Positions 22,231 through 32,775 of a stretch of 64,000 nt of DNA are shown in pieces; positions within the stretch are counted from its first letter, which is position 1, and the number at the start of each line of letters is the position of its first letter. The stretch spans positions 115,234,004 to 115,298,003 of the forward strand of contig CM030363.1 in the NCBI GenBank assembly GCA_017893485.1, read 5' to 3'. A model generated the notes under the pieces. The model was given only the letters and a program-made list of their open reading frames with translations. It did not search any database and was not told the DNA's origin. Made by a program: the position numbers and the translations under genes. This DNA comes from Hemerocallis citrina (taxonomy: Eukaryota > Streptophyta > Magnoliopsida > Asparagales > Asphodelaceae).

Positions 22231-22660
22231 TCATAAATCGAATTAAAAAATTAATTTTTATTTATTAAAATCAAATTATTTTTCTAAAAATTGCTGAAAA
22301 ATGATTAAAAATTTAGGAATATTAATTAAAAATGCTAAAAAATAATTATAAATTCGGGAAAATATTTCTGAGCCCCTGGGTAAATAATTATTGCTTAGAA
22401 TAGTTAATTAAGACCCCCGGACAATGAATCACCTGCTTCGCAAAATTAAATAAATAGTCCGTAAAATAGATAAAAATTAAGAAAAAATCACCAGAAGTCC
22501 GGGAAAGCTCTAGAACAACCTTGAGTGCGCAACTAGCTATGAAAATCACCATAATACCTCATACGGAGACCCGACACCCCTCATTTGGACTCCGATACAA
22601 CTCCGCAAGCCATTAAAACAGTAAAACTACTCCTCACAGGCTGATCAAACTCAGCCTTCG
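22231..22660 (+). other. AT-rich 3' noncoding region of element A
   Basis: AAAAATTA/TTAATTTT-rich sequence, then a segment with CTTAAG...ACACC and ATAATACC motifs that matches, in element orientation, the regions next to the 3' LTRs of B and C. No coding potential was seen. Confidence 0.6.
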
Positions 22661-22675
22661 GGAGTGGGGGGCTCG
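22661..22675 (+). other. Polypurine tract of element A
   Basis: GGGAGTGGGGGGCTCG directly abuts the TGATATGG start of the 3' LTR. It is the plus-strand primer site and is conserved in B and C. Confidence 0.8.
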
Positions 22676-23238
22676 TGATATGGCTAAAAATGGGGTTAAA
22701 TCGGAACCGTCCAAATCGAGCACGAATCTTAAAGCTCAGGGGTAAAAGGGTAATTTCATCTACAAACCGGTCTGAAATGGGTATTGGGTCTTTTCTCTAA
22801 AAGCCCAATAATCCACGAACGGATCCATCTCAATTGGGTGCGGATCCCAACCCGCAAGGAACCCGGTCCAGCGGGGTAGAATTAGGGTTTATGGTTATAC
22901 ATAATCAACGGCCCAGATTTGCCCTATCCTTTCACTGGGAATTAGGGATCTTATCCCGAAACTGGTCCCTATAGCGACTATAAATACCTCCCAACCCCCA
23001 CCATTAACAGGTAATCAATCTTTTGCCAGTAAAAGCTCATTCATAATCTCTCTGATTACTAACTTGAGCGTCGGAGGGTGCGTCGCCGGATCAACCCTAA
23101 TGTTTTGCACTTTTTGCAGGTTAACGGCGGGAGATCACGGTCAAACTCCGGCAGAAAGGTTTCAGGTTTGACTATTCGGCATCCCAAAGAATCCACAAAT
23201 TCTATCTGTTTGCCCCCACACCAGATTTAGCGGTAACA
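22676..23238 (+). repeat. 3' LTR of element A (563 bp)
   Basis: Full-length partner of 8488-9053, with the same TGATATGG start and GGTAACA end, and TATA box at 22979-22986. AGATG follows (23239-23243), matching GGATG at the left end in four of five bases. Confidence 0.92.
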
Positions 23239-23243
23239 AGATG

Positions 23244-23316
23244 CATGGCTTGAAACTAGTCACACTGATGAAGTTAGGTCGGGTTGCTTTTTCGCTTCCC
23301 ACAGACGGCGCCAATC
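23244..23316 (-). other. Primer-binding site and leader of element B
   Basis: On the minus strand TGGCGCCGTCTGTGGGAA (23313-23296) follows the 5' LTR. About 50 bp of leader remain before the insertion of element A. The leader resumes at 8487. Confidence 0.82.
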
Positions 23317-23900
23317 TGTTGCTGCTGATTTTGGTGTGGGAGCAAACAGATGAATTTGTGGATTCTTGGAGAAAACAATAAAGCAAACCTGTTAACCTAT
23401 TGAACTTCACCAATGTGTTGACTGGTTTCTTGCCGCTGCCGTTGACCTACAAAAAGTGCAAAATACCGAGATGGATTCCGACGACGCCCTCTCCGATGCT
23501 CTTGTCAGTAATCTGAATGATTATAAAAGAGCCTTAATTGGAAAAGTATTGATTACCTTCTTATGGTGGGGGGAGAGGGATTTTTATAGTCGCCTTTAGG
23601 GATCCGTTTCGAGATAAGAACATATTTCTACTTCCCGGTGTGAGTGGATAGAAGTGGTTAAGATCACTTCCTAAGGATAATTATGAATCTGAATTCTTCT
23701 TTATCCTTCTGAACCGGTTTGTAACGAGTTGAGATCTGTACCCAGTAAGACAGATCCGTTTATGGGTTATTGGGCTTTGAAGAAAGACCCAGTTCCCATT
23801 TCAGACTCGTTTGTAGGTGAAATTACCGTTTTATCCCTGAGCTTTAAGATTCGTGTCCGATTCGAACGGTCCGGATTTAATCCCATTTTTAGCCATATCA
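23317..23900 (-). repeat. 5' LTR of element B (584 bp)
   Basis: On the minus strand it starts TGATATGGCTAAAAATGG and ends CAGCAACA. A TATA-like TATAAAAA lies at 23588-23581. GTGAT follows on the outside (23901-23905), equal to 734-738. Confidence 0.9.
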
Positions 23901-23968
23901 GTGATGATAGTCATGCTAATTAGATTTTATGTTGGAATTTAATACATCAATTACTATATTAATGGATA

Positions 23969-24465
23969 GGTTAAATTTAAAAAAAACCATACTAAACTTT
24001 GGGCCATTTAAAAAAACCGCACTATGTTTTTTTTTATATAAAAAAAATCACACAAAACTTCAGTTTAATAAAACACACATAGATGGAGTTTCAGTCTGTT
24101 ACTTTTTTGCACGTGCAATGCATGTGACCTATTTTTCTGACAAAAATACCCCTGTATAAATAACGGTTAAATTTTAAAAAACCACACTAAACTTTGGGTC
24201 ATTCTAAAAAAAACCGCACTAAGTTTTTTTAAAAAAAATTGCACAAAACTGCAGTTTAATAAAACACACACAGTCGGAGTTTCAATCCGTTAGTTTTTTT
24301 GCCCGTGCGATGCACGTGACCTATTTTTTTGACCAAAATACCCCTGTTTGCAATTCGAAAACCCCTCTCTCTCTGCCATCCTCTTCTTCATCAAAATTCC
24401 AAAATCAAACCCTAATCAAGTTTGCCACCCTACAGATCAACCCATATCTTCTTCCTCACTCGATC
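23969..24465 (+). repeat. Left terminal inverted repeat of the Mutator-like element
   Basis: It includes an internal direct duplication of about 196 bp: GGTTAAATTT...ACCGCACTA...CCCCTG starts at 23969 and again at 24165. Its mirror is 26430-26929, which shows the same duplication (around 26570-26750 and 26760-26929). Confidence 0.8.
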
Positions 24466-24982
24466 GGATCTTGATCTATCAGAACTTGATGTATCCTCAT
24501 TGCTAATACCAAATCTCAACTACACAAACAACCCAAACATTCATATCCATCGTGCAAACTTAATGCGTGTTTCATAATTCAAAATACTTAAATTACATTA
24601 TCATCAAAATACAGTCTTTGAACAATTCAATACTGCAATTTCAACACATATAGTATAAAAACAACTAATACAAACAAAGACACAGTAAACCCCTTCATTG
24701 TTCCCTCCTTTACCTTCAAATCCGCCACATTCTTCCGCAGTGAGTCGCACTCTACTTCTAATTTTTGTAACCTCTTACTTGTTTCCTCAGCTAGCAAACT
24801 CACCTTAACATTTTCCACCTTCAAATATGAGTATGTTTTCTTCCCCTTGTTATCTCCCACAAGTTCTACCCGCCTAAAAAATTGGCAATTATCAGTTTTC
24901 CAATTTGGGCATCTAGCGAAGTATCTTCCAACATTGGCAGATGTACTAGCTATCTTAATGACAACAGATTCCTTGTGATGAT

Positions 24983-26192
24983 TAGGGGTGGCCGATCATA
25001 TCGAGATGATCCAACCGATCGGTTTTCCAACCGAACCAATCGATTCGGTACCGAAAAATTCGGTTACCAAAAGTATGGTACAGTTGGTACGGTACAACCG
25101 TACCGAGTTCTAAAATCCAGTTCAGTTTCATTATGAATATGGTTCAGTCGGTATTTTACCGTACCGTACCAAATATGGTTCTAATTTGATTGTCTGATGA
25201 AGAATTCTTATGGTGGACATCACACAGTTTGAAGGCTTTCTTGGTGTTGCTCTGTACTGTTAACCTATGATTTCTAAACCCATAAAGTTCCAAGATTTTT
25301 GAAAATATTCAAAATTTCAACTAGCTCTGTCCCACTTGTTTAACTATTTGTATTGGTTTTTGTTTAACTTTTTTTTACCTGAACACAGATAATGTTGATC
25401 TTGGAACAGCTTGTGGCAAATACTACCGAGTGTGCTGCCTCAGCATTATCGATCCAGGTTTGTTCCCTGTTCCCATTGGTTTTCATCTGTCTTTACTGTT
25501 TCGTTTTCTGCCCTACCCTATATCCTCACATTCATGTCTCTTCTTTTGCAGGTGATTCGGACATCATCAAAACTCTCCCTGGTGACCAGTGAGAATAGAG
25601 CGAAAAGTTTCGATTTTACTTGTTTAGAAGTTTCACTATGTTCAATCGAATATTGGAGTCATTTTGATTGTTATTTGTTAATTTTGACCCGGATTTTACA
25701 AGTGAACTATAATTTAGATGGAATTGTGTTTCTTGGTGCATATATGCCTTAACTCTTTATTAGTAGGTGTTCTTATAGCAGAAATTGAATTCTAATTTTC
25801 AGTTGAAATTAGTTGCTTGGTTGTACTGCAAACAAAATTTGATGTACTGTGGATCCAGGAATCGAATTCCTTGGAAATTTTATGTAGGGTGCTCTTTTGG
25901 CTTATCACCGTTTGCACCAAAAAGTTAATAATTATACCCAGTTTTTTTACAGGCCTCACAATAAAAGACTTGTGTGATATTGTTAACTTGTTATTTTTAT
26001 TGATACTGATATTTGCTAAGGTATTTGTTGGATCATATTTGGTATAACACCAATACCGAACCGTACCAACCGAAGTAGTCGGTATACCGAACTTTTTGGT
26101 TGGTAACGGTTTGCATATTTTCATACCGAACTAGTTTGGTATGGTAATTGTACAATGTCAAAAAGTCTGGTACCGTATCGAGCCCACCCCTA
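24983..26192 (+). mobile_element. Non-autonomous hAT element carrying eL30 exons (1,210 bp)
   Basis: The ends are TAGGGGTGG and CCACCCCTA, and the flanks are the identical 8-mer GTGATGAT (24975-24982 and 26193-26200), as expected for hAT transposition. Subterminal regions are packed with CGGTACCG/ACCGTACC-type repeats (25010-25170 and 26040-26180). The middle holds a fragment of the ribosomal protein eL30 gene with intron and 3' untranslated sequence. No transposase is present. It is nested in the Mutator-like element. Confidence 0.88.
25389..25592 (+). pseudogene. RPL30: Captured 3' exons of ribosomal protein eL30 gene
   Basis: Two exons with clean splice borders are present. The first, 25389-25457 (acceptor CACAG, donor GTTTGT), encodes [20 protein letters not shown] followed by DPG. 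The second, 25552-25592 (acceptor TTGCAG), continues DSDIIKTLPGDQ and a [14 protein letters not shown] and the DPGDSDII segment are highly conserved in the C-terminal half of eukaryotic eL30, a 60S subunit protein. About 200 bp of likely 3' untranslated region and part of the upstream intron are also present. The N-terminal half is missing, so this is a fragment, not a functional gene. I chose the frame from the uninterrupted match across the intron. Confidence 0.88.
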
Positions 26193-26429
26193 GTGATGAT
26201 ACAACAGGGTTCCACCTCCATCGCAAATGTTAGAGGACCTCCTCCTTGTAGCTTTGGAAGTTGTGGAATCTGCAAGTAGTTGTATGCAAACATCAAAATT
26301 GTACATATGCAAATATATATGAGAGACTAAAATTGAATAGAGATTAAACCTGACATGAAGCTTTTAGACTGATTTTTCGCTTCCGATTGTAGCATAAGAT
26401 CCAGGTTGGCAAGTTAGGGTTTGGGAGAA

Positions 26430-26929
26430 TTTCAGATCGACTGATTGAGTAAGGAGGAAGAAGAGATGGGCCGATTTGTAGGGTAGGAAACTTGATTAGG
26501 GTTTGATTTAGGGATTTTGATGAAGAAGAAGAGGGCTGAGAGAGAGGGGTTTTCGTATTGCAAACATGGGTATTTTGGTCAGAAAAATATGTCACGTGCA
26601 TCGCATGTGATGGATTGAAACTCCAATTGTGTGTTTTTTTACTAAACTGAAGTTTTGTGCGTTTTTTTTATAAAAAAACTTAGTGCGGTTTTTTTTAAAA
26701 TGGCCCAAAGTTTAGTGTTGTTTTTTTAAATTTAGTCGTTGTTTATACAGAGGTATTTTGGTCAGAAAAATAGGTCACGTGCATAGCACATGCAAAAAAA
26801 GTAACGGATTGAAACTCCGTCTGTGTGTGTTTTATTAAACTGAAGTTTTGAGCGGTTTTTTTTAAAAACAGAATTAGTGCGGTTTTTTTAAAATGGCCAA
26901 AGTTTAGTGTGGTTTTTTTAAATTTAGCC
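26430..26929 (-). repeat. Right terminal inverted repeat of the Mutator-like element
   Basis: Reverse complement of the left repeat with scattered substitutions and indels in the A/T runs. It ends AAATTTAGCC against the TAATGGATA duplication. Confidence 0.8.
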
Positions 26930-26938
26930 TAATGGATA

Positions 26939-27375
26939 TATTAAGAAATATATATAAACATTGAGTCACTTTTTCTCATAATATAATATACAAGTTGTTA
27001 CAAATAATCCGTTTTGATCATTTTTAGTTAGTAATGCTACACCCACTACCAAATACACTATATTTCTCTTTACTATCTTAGCTGTCACATTACTATTAGA
27101 GGTTTCTACAACCTATTCTATACCTCATCTACAATAATTTTTACTAATAGTGTGTCACCTAAAATAGTGAAGAGATAAGTACTGAATTTGGCAGTAGGTT
27201 GGGTATTACTCTTAATTTAAATTGTAGATTATGAATTCTGGATCAAACAAATACTGATTAATGGACTAACTATATTTGGTGAAGTTATTGCCCCCACCCC
27301 CCCCTCCCCCCCCCCCCCCGCGTTCTCTCTCTATCTCTTTCTGTGTGTAGAGTTCCAAGTCCAATTCTAACTCCT
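26939..27375. other. AT-rich spacer with a small MITE and a poly-C tract
   Basis: 27030-27210 has imperfect inverted ends: AGTAATGCTACACCCACTACC on the left and, inverted, AGTAATACCCAACCTACTGCC on the right. This suggests a MITE of about 180 bp, but I could not settle its duplication. 27292-27330 is an almost pure C run followed by TCTCTC. Nothing coding was seen. Confidence 0.45.
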
Positions 27376-28240
27376 TAGAGCATCGACTAAAGTTTGCTAT
27401 TTACTTATTTTATCTATTTTTTAGAAAAATCGCATCCACTATCGTTTGCTAAAAACTTAGTTTTTAAAAAAGTCATGAATAAAGTACGCTGCTATATTCA
27501 TCGAAAATTGGCAATTGCTAAATATAGAAGACAGAATTTTTTTATATTAAAAGAGGACGGACCAATATTTAATTCATAAAAGTTGAAAGACGGAAGATGA
27601 TGATCTTCCGTCTTTTTTTATTATTATTAAAAATAATAAAAAAAGTGCGACTCACTTAATTTTATTATTAAAGTAACAATCAAAGAAGTCACTTAATTTT
27701 ATTACTTTTTTTGTTTACTTTTTTTAAAAAATATTTTGAAAATGTCATTTAAATAATAATAATAATAATTTTTATTAAAAAAAATCCCTGGAACGGAAGA
27801 TCATCTTAAGGCCCAACTTTTTAATTTCCAAATATTACAATATTGCCATCAAAATATTTACTAGTTTGCCATCAAATATTTACAAAAATGCCATTTTAAT
27901 TGTTTAAAAATTAAAAAAGGAAAAATTGTTCAGACGGAAGTTGATATTCCGTCTGGATTTTTTTTTTTTTTTTGTTTTCAAAATTATTACTCAGACGGAT
28001 CTCCCGTCTGGCATTTTTTTATAAAAAAGTTTTCAGTCAAACGGAAGATCATCTCACAATTTTAACAATTTCTTAATATTAAAAAATTGTTAAAATTGTG
28101 AGACGGAGGATGTTCTTCCGTCTGTATATTTTATTATTATTTTTGATCAAATTTTGCTATAAACGATAGTAGTGCAACTCTCTTATTTCTATTTCTCGAA
28201 TGCCAAATACCTATTTTTTTAACCGCACTTATAATGGATG
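27376..28240. repeat. MITE-like element built of short GACGGAAG hairpins
   Basis: The left end is TTAGAGCATCGACTAAAG; the right end inverted is GCAGCATCCATTATAAG. Inside are several short perfect palindromes: AAAGACGGAAGAT/ATCTTCCGTCTTT (about 27587-27616), CAGACGGAA/TTCCGTCTG (27933-27957), CAGACGG/CCGTCTG (near 27993), and a longer one around ACAATTTTAACAATTT (28054-28100). It belongs with the partial element at 1-407. No ORF was found. Confidence 0.5.
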
Positions 28241-28367
28241 CTGCATGTAAGTTTAGGATGCCTATTCATATCCCCAATCTATATAATAAAACACAAAGAA
28301 AGATATCAAGTGGCTCACCTTCAATCCTCTCAAAATCAAAAGCTCAGATTCAACCTCACAAAACGCA

Positions 28368-28406
<39 letters not shown>

Positions 28407-28866
28407 TCTGTCTCTCTCTTTCTCTCTCTCTCTCTCTCCCATTGTTTCTTTATTCACTTAGATTTTAAGATTTCAGGTTTGTAAAATTTTCAGAATTTTT
28501 TTTTTTAATTGCACATGTTATATTGAAAAAAAAAATCAAATATCTTTTCAACGGTTAAATTTCATCATTTTCCACTCTTAAAGTTCTAAGAAGTTGAATT
28601 TTACACCCCATTTATAATTATTTTTCAACATATACTAATAGAAACATGAACTTTTATTTACAACTAATTATTGTCATACTATTCAAACTTGAGCTACATA
28701 ATTATTGTTTTACTGTTTACAAGACTTTTTGTGTGTTGTATCATTTCGAAGATGTGCCGTAGGTACGTGCCCAAAAGCAAATCTAGTAAGTTTATAACTA
28801 AGTTTCCACAAATATGCATATATAGGTCAACTGCATTCCTAAGTGTAGGACGCCTATTCATATCCC
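28094..28866 (+). repeat. Left copy of a ~775-bp direct duplication
   Basis: AATTGTGAGACGGAGGATG through ATTCATATCCC is repeated almost exactly at 31996-32775. Both copies include the poly-C plus TC microsatellite, whose lengths differ. At the end of this copy the hAT element begins after CATATCCC; in the other copy the sequence runs on without insertion. Confidence 0.92.
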
Positions 28867-31800
28867 TAGGGATGGCGAACGGGTCACTCGGGCCGGGCCG
28901 GGCCCAACCCGGACGGGTTGGGACGAATTCATAACCGGGGCGGGCCGGGTTGGTCCCCTATACGGGCCGGGCCGGGCCGGGTTACATTCTCAAATGGGTG
29001 GCCCGCCCAACCCGCGAACCCTTTAGGGCTCAACCCGGGTTGGGCCGGGTCGACCCGCGGGTTGGCCCGTATAATAATTTTTTTTTTTTTTTTTAGTTTA
29101 AATTAAAATAATAATAATAATAATTTTTTGAATGTTGTATACTTGTATACAAACAATCATATCTTTGTTTGATGAATTATGAATACTACAATTCTTAAAA
29201 AATTATATTACTAAGTAAGTTACGTAGTATTAGTATCAAATTGAGGGATATTTCAAAAATTATGTTTGAATGTTACTAAGTAAGTAATTATATTAGTAAG
29301 TAATTTTGGGGAAATATCCCCAAGTAAGTAAAACTATCAAATATCAATAAGTATTTATAATACTACAATTCATTAAATTCAGTAATAATAATATTAAGTA
29401 ATAATACTACAATTCTTCAAATGTCCCCAAATGATGTTTAATTATAATACTAAGTAATTAATAATATTAATAAAGAAAAAAAATCGTTGAAGAGTGAAGA
29501 CTAATAATAAGATTGAAAGAGTGAAAATGACAACAAAATTTGGAATTTTATTCATATGAATTTAAGTTATACAATTTGAACAATTTATAACGAAATGAAG
29601 AATTCAATTCACAAATAAGTTTTATACAATAACATATTTGTTATATACAATTTTAATTGAGTACAAGCTTTCTAATTTGACATAACAAGAGAAAGCTATT
29701 GTAAGTGTTGTCATTGTTGTTGTTCTTGTTGTTGATCTTCGGGCGAGTTGCTCCCACTTGTTGAACTTGATAGTGCTTTTCCTTGCGTCCTATCTTCAGC
29801 CTTCAGCCAGTCTTCTGTGCAAACGAGCATCTCCAACGACTCCGGCTTCAACCTATTTCTGTAATCAGATAGAACCCTGCCACTTGTAGAAAATGCACTC
29901 TCAGAAGCAACTGTAGAGACAGGAGGAGTTAGCAAATCTTTAGCCATAATTGACAGAATACTAAAAGTGTGTTCATGTTCTTTCCACCACTGTAAAATAT
30001 CTAGTGGAGAAATAGTAGGCTCAGTATCCTGTTGGTTATACCAATTTAATTCATTTGGTTGATTAGTCCTAGGTTTTTTAGATTGAATTTGTTCAAGTAA
30101 ACTAAATGTTCTATCACCAATTCTACTTTTACCCTTATCTTTAGAACTACCAGACGAAGAACTAACTACAGAAGTTGTACCACTAGAAGCAAAACGTCTA
30201 TCATAATAATCATACAAGTTATTTAAGGTAGTTTCAAACTGAACTAAAAACTGATCGCAATCAATTGTTAATTCTACATTGTTCTCTAAAAATCCAAAAA
30301 ACATTTGTATCAAATTCTTCGTACCTTCTAATTTGATACGGGGATCCATAACAGTAGCAACACAAATCAACATCGGAGGAGGAAAATAATACTTCAAAAA
30401 TTTTTGAAATGCAGGTATTACAATGTTACTAATATAGACATCATTTAACATTTCGTTAAATATTTATACCATGTTAACTAATTCAATAAAAATGCTACTA
30501 GAAGTAGATTCATATGTTTTAGAAAACTTTAAAGTTGCGGTTTTAAAAGGTTCTAAAAATTTCAACAAAGCTTCAGCAAAAAACCAATCGGCGGGAGTCA
30601 TTTCAAAATTAGGCATATTTTGTGCGATACAAAAATCATTTACAACTGCTTTATATTCGGTGACAACATTAAGTAAATCAAAAGTAGAATTCCATCGGTG
30701 TCTAACATCCTTTGGAAATTTTCTAAAAGGAACTTTCCTAACTCTACACCAAGCTTTCCATTCTTGTAGAATGCTTGGTTTTAATGCAATGAAATGTACA
30801 CAATTTCTAATTTTATGTATATATGGATCAGCTATTTTTAATGCGTCTTGAACACATAAATTTATAATATGACATGCACATCTAACATGAAAAATTTTGT
30901 CAGATGGAGGGTTTAATACAGATTTTAAAGTAGTAATTGCTACATTGTTGTTAGATGCATTATCAAAACTAATAGCCATAATTTTATCGCGAATATGAAA
31001 AACATCACAAATTTCTATAATACGGTTTGCTATTTCGTCGCCACTATGGGGATACGGCAACGACGCAAGTGATATGATTCTTTTATTAAGAATCCAATCA
31101 TTGTCGATCCAATGACAGGTTATTCCCATCGTTGGAATATTGTTGACACCCGTCCAAACATCCGAAGTTAAACTAACCCTACAAGTTAAACTCCATAAAA
31201 TTGCAATCAACGCGTCCTTCATTTCAACATACACTTTAAAACAATCCGATTTGCAAGTGTTTCTCGGAATTCTCCTAAAATGAGGGTTTAAGGCGGTTTG
31301 ATTAAAGTTTTCCAAGTTCCTACTCTCGGGATAGGAAAATGGTAACTCTTCCTTAATTACTAATCGGGCCATTTCCCGACGAACAAGTTCGGGATCATAA
31401 GGGTGGCTATCTACTTGACCGGTCCTAGGGTTAATTTTTTGTTGGCCTTGTATTTGATCAAGGAGTTCTTTGTGATTATGTTGTATGTGTCTACTAATTG
31501 TACCGGTGCCGTCACCCCTCTTGAATTTGTATGTTTTGCTACATGTTTTACACACTTTCAAACCTACACCCGGAATATTTTCGTCCGGGATATACTCATA
31601 AAACTTGTGCCAATCGCTAGTTTCTCCTCTACTTTTCCTACTACTACGGGGTTGTGTGGTTTCGGGTTGTTGTTGTTGTTGTTCTTCTTCTATTTGAATG
31701 CCACCTACAACATCCATGTCGTGTGTACCCCATTGTTCCATAGTAGGATCAATGTAATCTTGGGCGGGCTCACTAATAGGGACAATTGGTGGCCTACGTG

Positions 31801-31995
31801 AAGAGGAGGAGGAATCTTGTCCGCTACGACCGCTACCGCGTGATCTAGACATAATGTAATAATGTGGTATGTAAAAAAAAATCTACTAAGTAGTGGCGGT
31901 GAATTATACAAAAAAAAACTAAAAAACAAGAGGGTTGAGAATCTTGAGATAGAGAAGTTCAAAAAACGAACAATAATTTTAACTACAACGCAAAA
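28867..31995 (-). mobile_element. hAT transposon, 5' end missing
   Basis: The minus-strand 3' terminus is at 28867 (plus-strand TAGGGATGGCGAACGGG), with GGGCCGGG/CCCAACCC subterminal repeats to about 29070. CATATCCC (28859-28866) would be one copy of the 8-bp duplication. The matching CCATCCCTA end and second duplication copy are absent: at 31996 the sequence passes directly from the transposase 5' untranslated region into a copy of the left flank. So the 5' terminus has been lost. The transposase ORF occupies 29711-31852. An AT-rich 3' untranslated region, 29080-29700, has no other content. Confidence 0.82.
29711..31852 (-). pseudogene. hAT transposase (BED finger, RICESLEEPER-like), one stop codon
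   Basis: This minus-strand frame is open from MSRSRGSGRS at 31852 to 29711 except for a single in-frame TAA at 30466-30464; the two parts (462 and 246 codons) are in the same frame. A BED-type zinc finger lies near residues 98-128 (Cys101, Cys104, then His122/His127). The first catalytic aspartate is probably Asp231 in SLTSDVWTG. A DUF4413-like part lies at the start of the second piece. The hAT dimerisation region (WWKEHEHTFSILSIMAKD, then VASESAFSTSGRVLSDYRNR) is near the C-terminus. Length and order fit plant Ac/RICESLEEPER-type transposases, which cut and paste hAT elements in the nucleus. The sequence is otherwise well preserved, so decay is recent. Confidence 0.92.
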
Positions 31996-32271
31996 AATTG
32001 TGAGACGGAGGATGTTCTTCCGTCTGTATATTTTATTATTATTTTTGATCAAATTTTGCTATAAACGATAGTAGTGCAACTCTCTTATTTCTATTTCTCG
32101 AATGCCAAATACCTATTTTTTTAACCGCACTTATAATGGATGCTGCATGTAAGTTTAGGATGCCTATTCATATCCCCAATCTATATAATAAAACACAAAG
32201 AAAGATATCAAGTGGCTCACCTTCAATCCTCTCAAAATCAAAAGCTCAGATTCAACCTCACAAAACGCATT

Positions 32272-32350
<79 letters not shown>

Positions 32351-32775
32351 ATTGTTTCTTTATTCACTTAGATTTTAAGATTTCAGGTTTGTAAAATTTT
32401 CAGATTTTTTTTTTTAATTGCACATGTTATATTGAAAAAAAAAATCAAATATCTTTTCAACGGTTAAATTTCATCATTTTCCACTCTTAAAGTTCTGAGA
32501 AGTTGAATTTTACACCCCATTTATAATTATTTTTCAACATATACTAATAGAAACATGAACTTTTATTTACAACTAATTATTGTCATACTATTCAAACTTG
32601 AGCTACATAATTATTATTTTACTGTTTACAAGACTTTTTGTGTGTTGTATCATTTCGAAGATGTGCCGTAGGTACGTGCCCAAAAGCAAATCTAGTAAGT
32701 TTATAACTAAGTTTCCACAAATATGCATATATAGGTCAACTGCATTCCTAAGTGTAGGACGCCTATTCATATCCC
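31996..32775 (+). repeat. Right copy of the ~775-bp direct duplication (empty site)
   Basis: Near-identical to 28094-28866, including the C-run and a longer TC microsatellite. CATATCCC (32768-32775) is followed by CAGTAATTAC, the presumed pre-insertion sequence for the hAT at 28867. Confidence 0.92.

Larger units (their letters stand above)
8488..23238 (+). mobile_element. Element A: Tat-lineage Ty3/gypsy retrotransposon with pol and antisense ORFs
   Basis: LTRs lie at 8488-9053 and 22676-23238 (TGATATGG...GGTAACA). A primer-binding site is at 9057 and a polypurine tract at 22661. The flanks GGATG (8483-8487) and AGATG (23239-23243) are a target-site duplication with one mismatch. Order: gag, protease, RT, RNase H, a second RNase H, integrase, 115-bp array, LRR-like fragment, antisense ORFs, 250-bp array. 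The second RNase H after the first is the known hallmark of the Tat lineage, and antisense extra ORFs between pol and the 3' LTR are known in that lineage. Several stops and frameshifts make it inactive. It is nested in element B. Confidence 0.9.
739..23900 (-). mobile_element. Element B: Tat-lineage gag-only LTR retrotransposon
   Basis: Long terminal repeats (739-1320 and 23317-23900) begin TGATATGGCTAAAAATG and end AACA on the minus strand, and are bounded by a perfect 5-bp duplication GTGAT. A primer-binding site follows the 5' LTR and a G-rich polypurine tract precedes the 3' LTR. The internal region holds gag, two 115-bp-unit tandem arrays and a GAGCTCG-rich module, but no protease, reverse transcriptase or integrase. 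It is therefore a non-autonomous derivative. Two later insertions lie inside: a Harbinger-type MITE (5600-6555) and the complete Tat element A (8488-23238), which landed between the primer-binding site and gag. Without them the element is about 7.5 kb. Confidence 0.88.
24627..26297 (-). pseudogene. GRF-type zinc-finger protein fragment, split by a hAT insertion
   Basis: The minus-strand 3' part (24974-24627) reads ASTSANVGRYFARCPNW, then DNCQFFRRVE, then a coiled coil (LQKLEVECDSLRKNV) and a C-terminal membrane segment (GFTVSLFVLVVFILYVLKLQ). The N-x-GRxFxxCPxxxxxxCxFFR pattern with coiled coil and tail anchor is the layout of plant GRF zinc-finger (zf-GRF) proteins, many of which are transposon-associated. 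The 5' part (26297-26201) lies beyond the hAT insertion and is degraded. No full-length frame remains. Whether it was captured or is native to the element is not clear. Confidence 0.6.
23969..26929 (-). mobile_element. Mutator-like element with ~490-bp terminal inverted repeats
   Basis: The ends read GGTTAAATTTAAAAAAAACC and, inverted from the right, GGCTAAATTTAAAAAAACC. Inverted homology continues to the CCCTAATCAAGTTT motif near 24413 and its complement near 26495. The flanks are the identical 9-mer TAATGGATA (23960-23968 and 26930-26938), the size expected for Mutator-like elements. The inside carries a broken GRF zinc-finger ORF but no MULE transposase, so it is non-autonomous. A hAT element (24983-26192) is inserted in it. 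The strand given is that of its coding fragment. Confidence 0.87.

Noticed and set aside
28234..28468. Proline-run and SLSLS-run ORFs (also 32136-32394)
   Set aside because: Translations of the poly-C and TC microsatellites in the duplicated flank.
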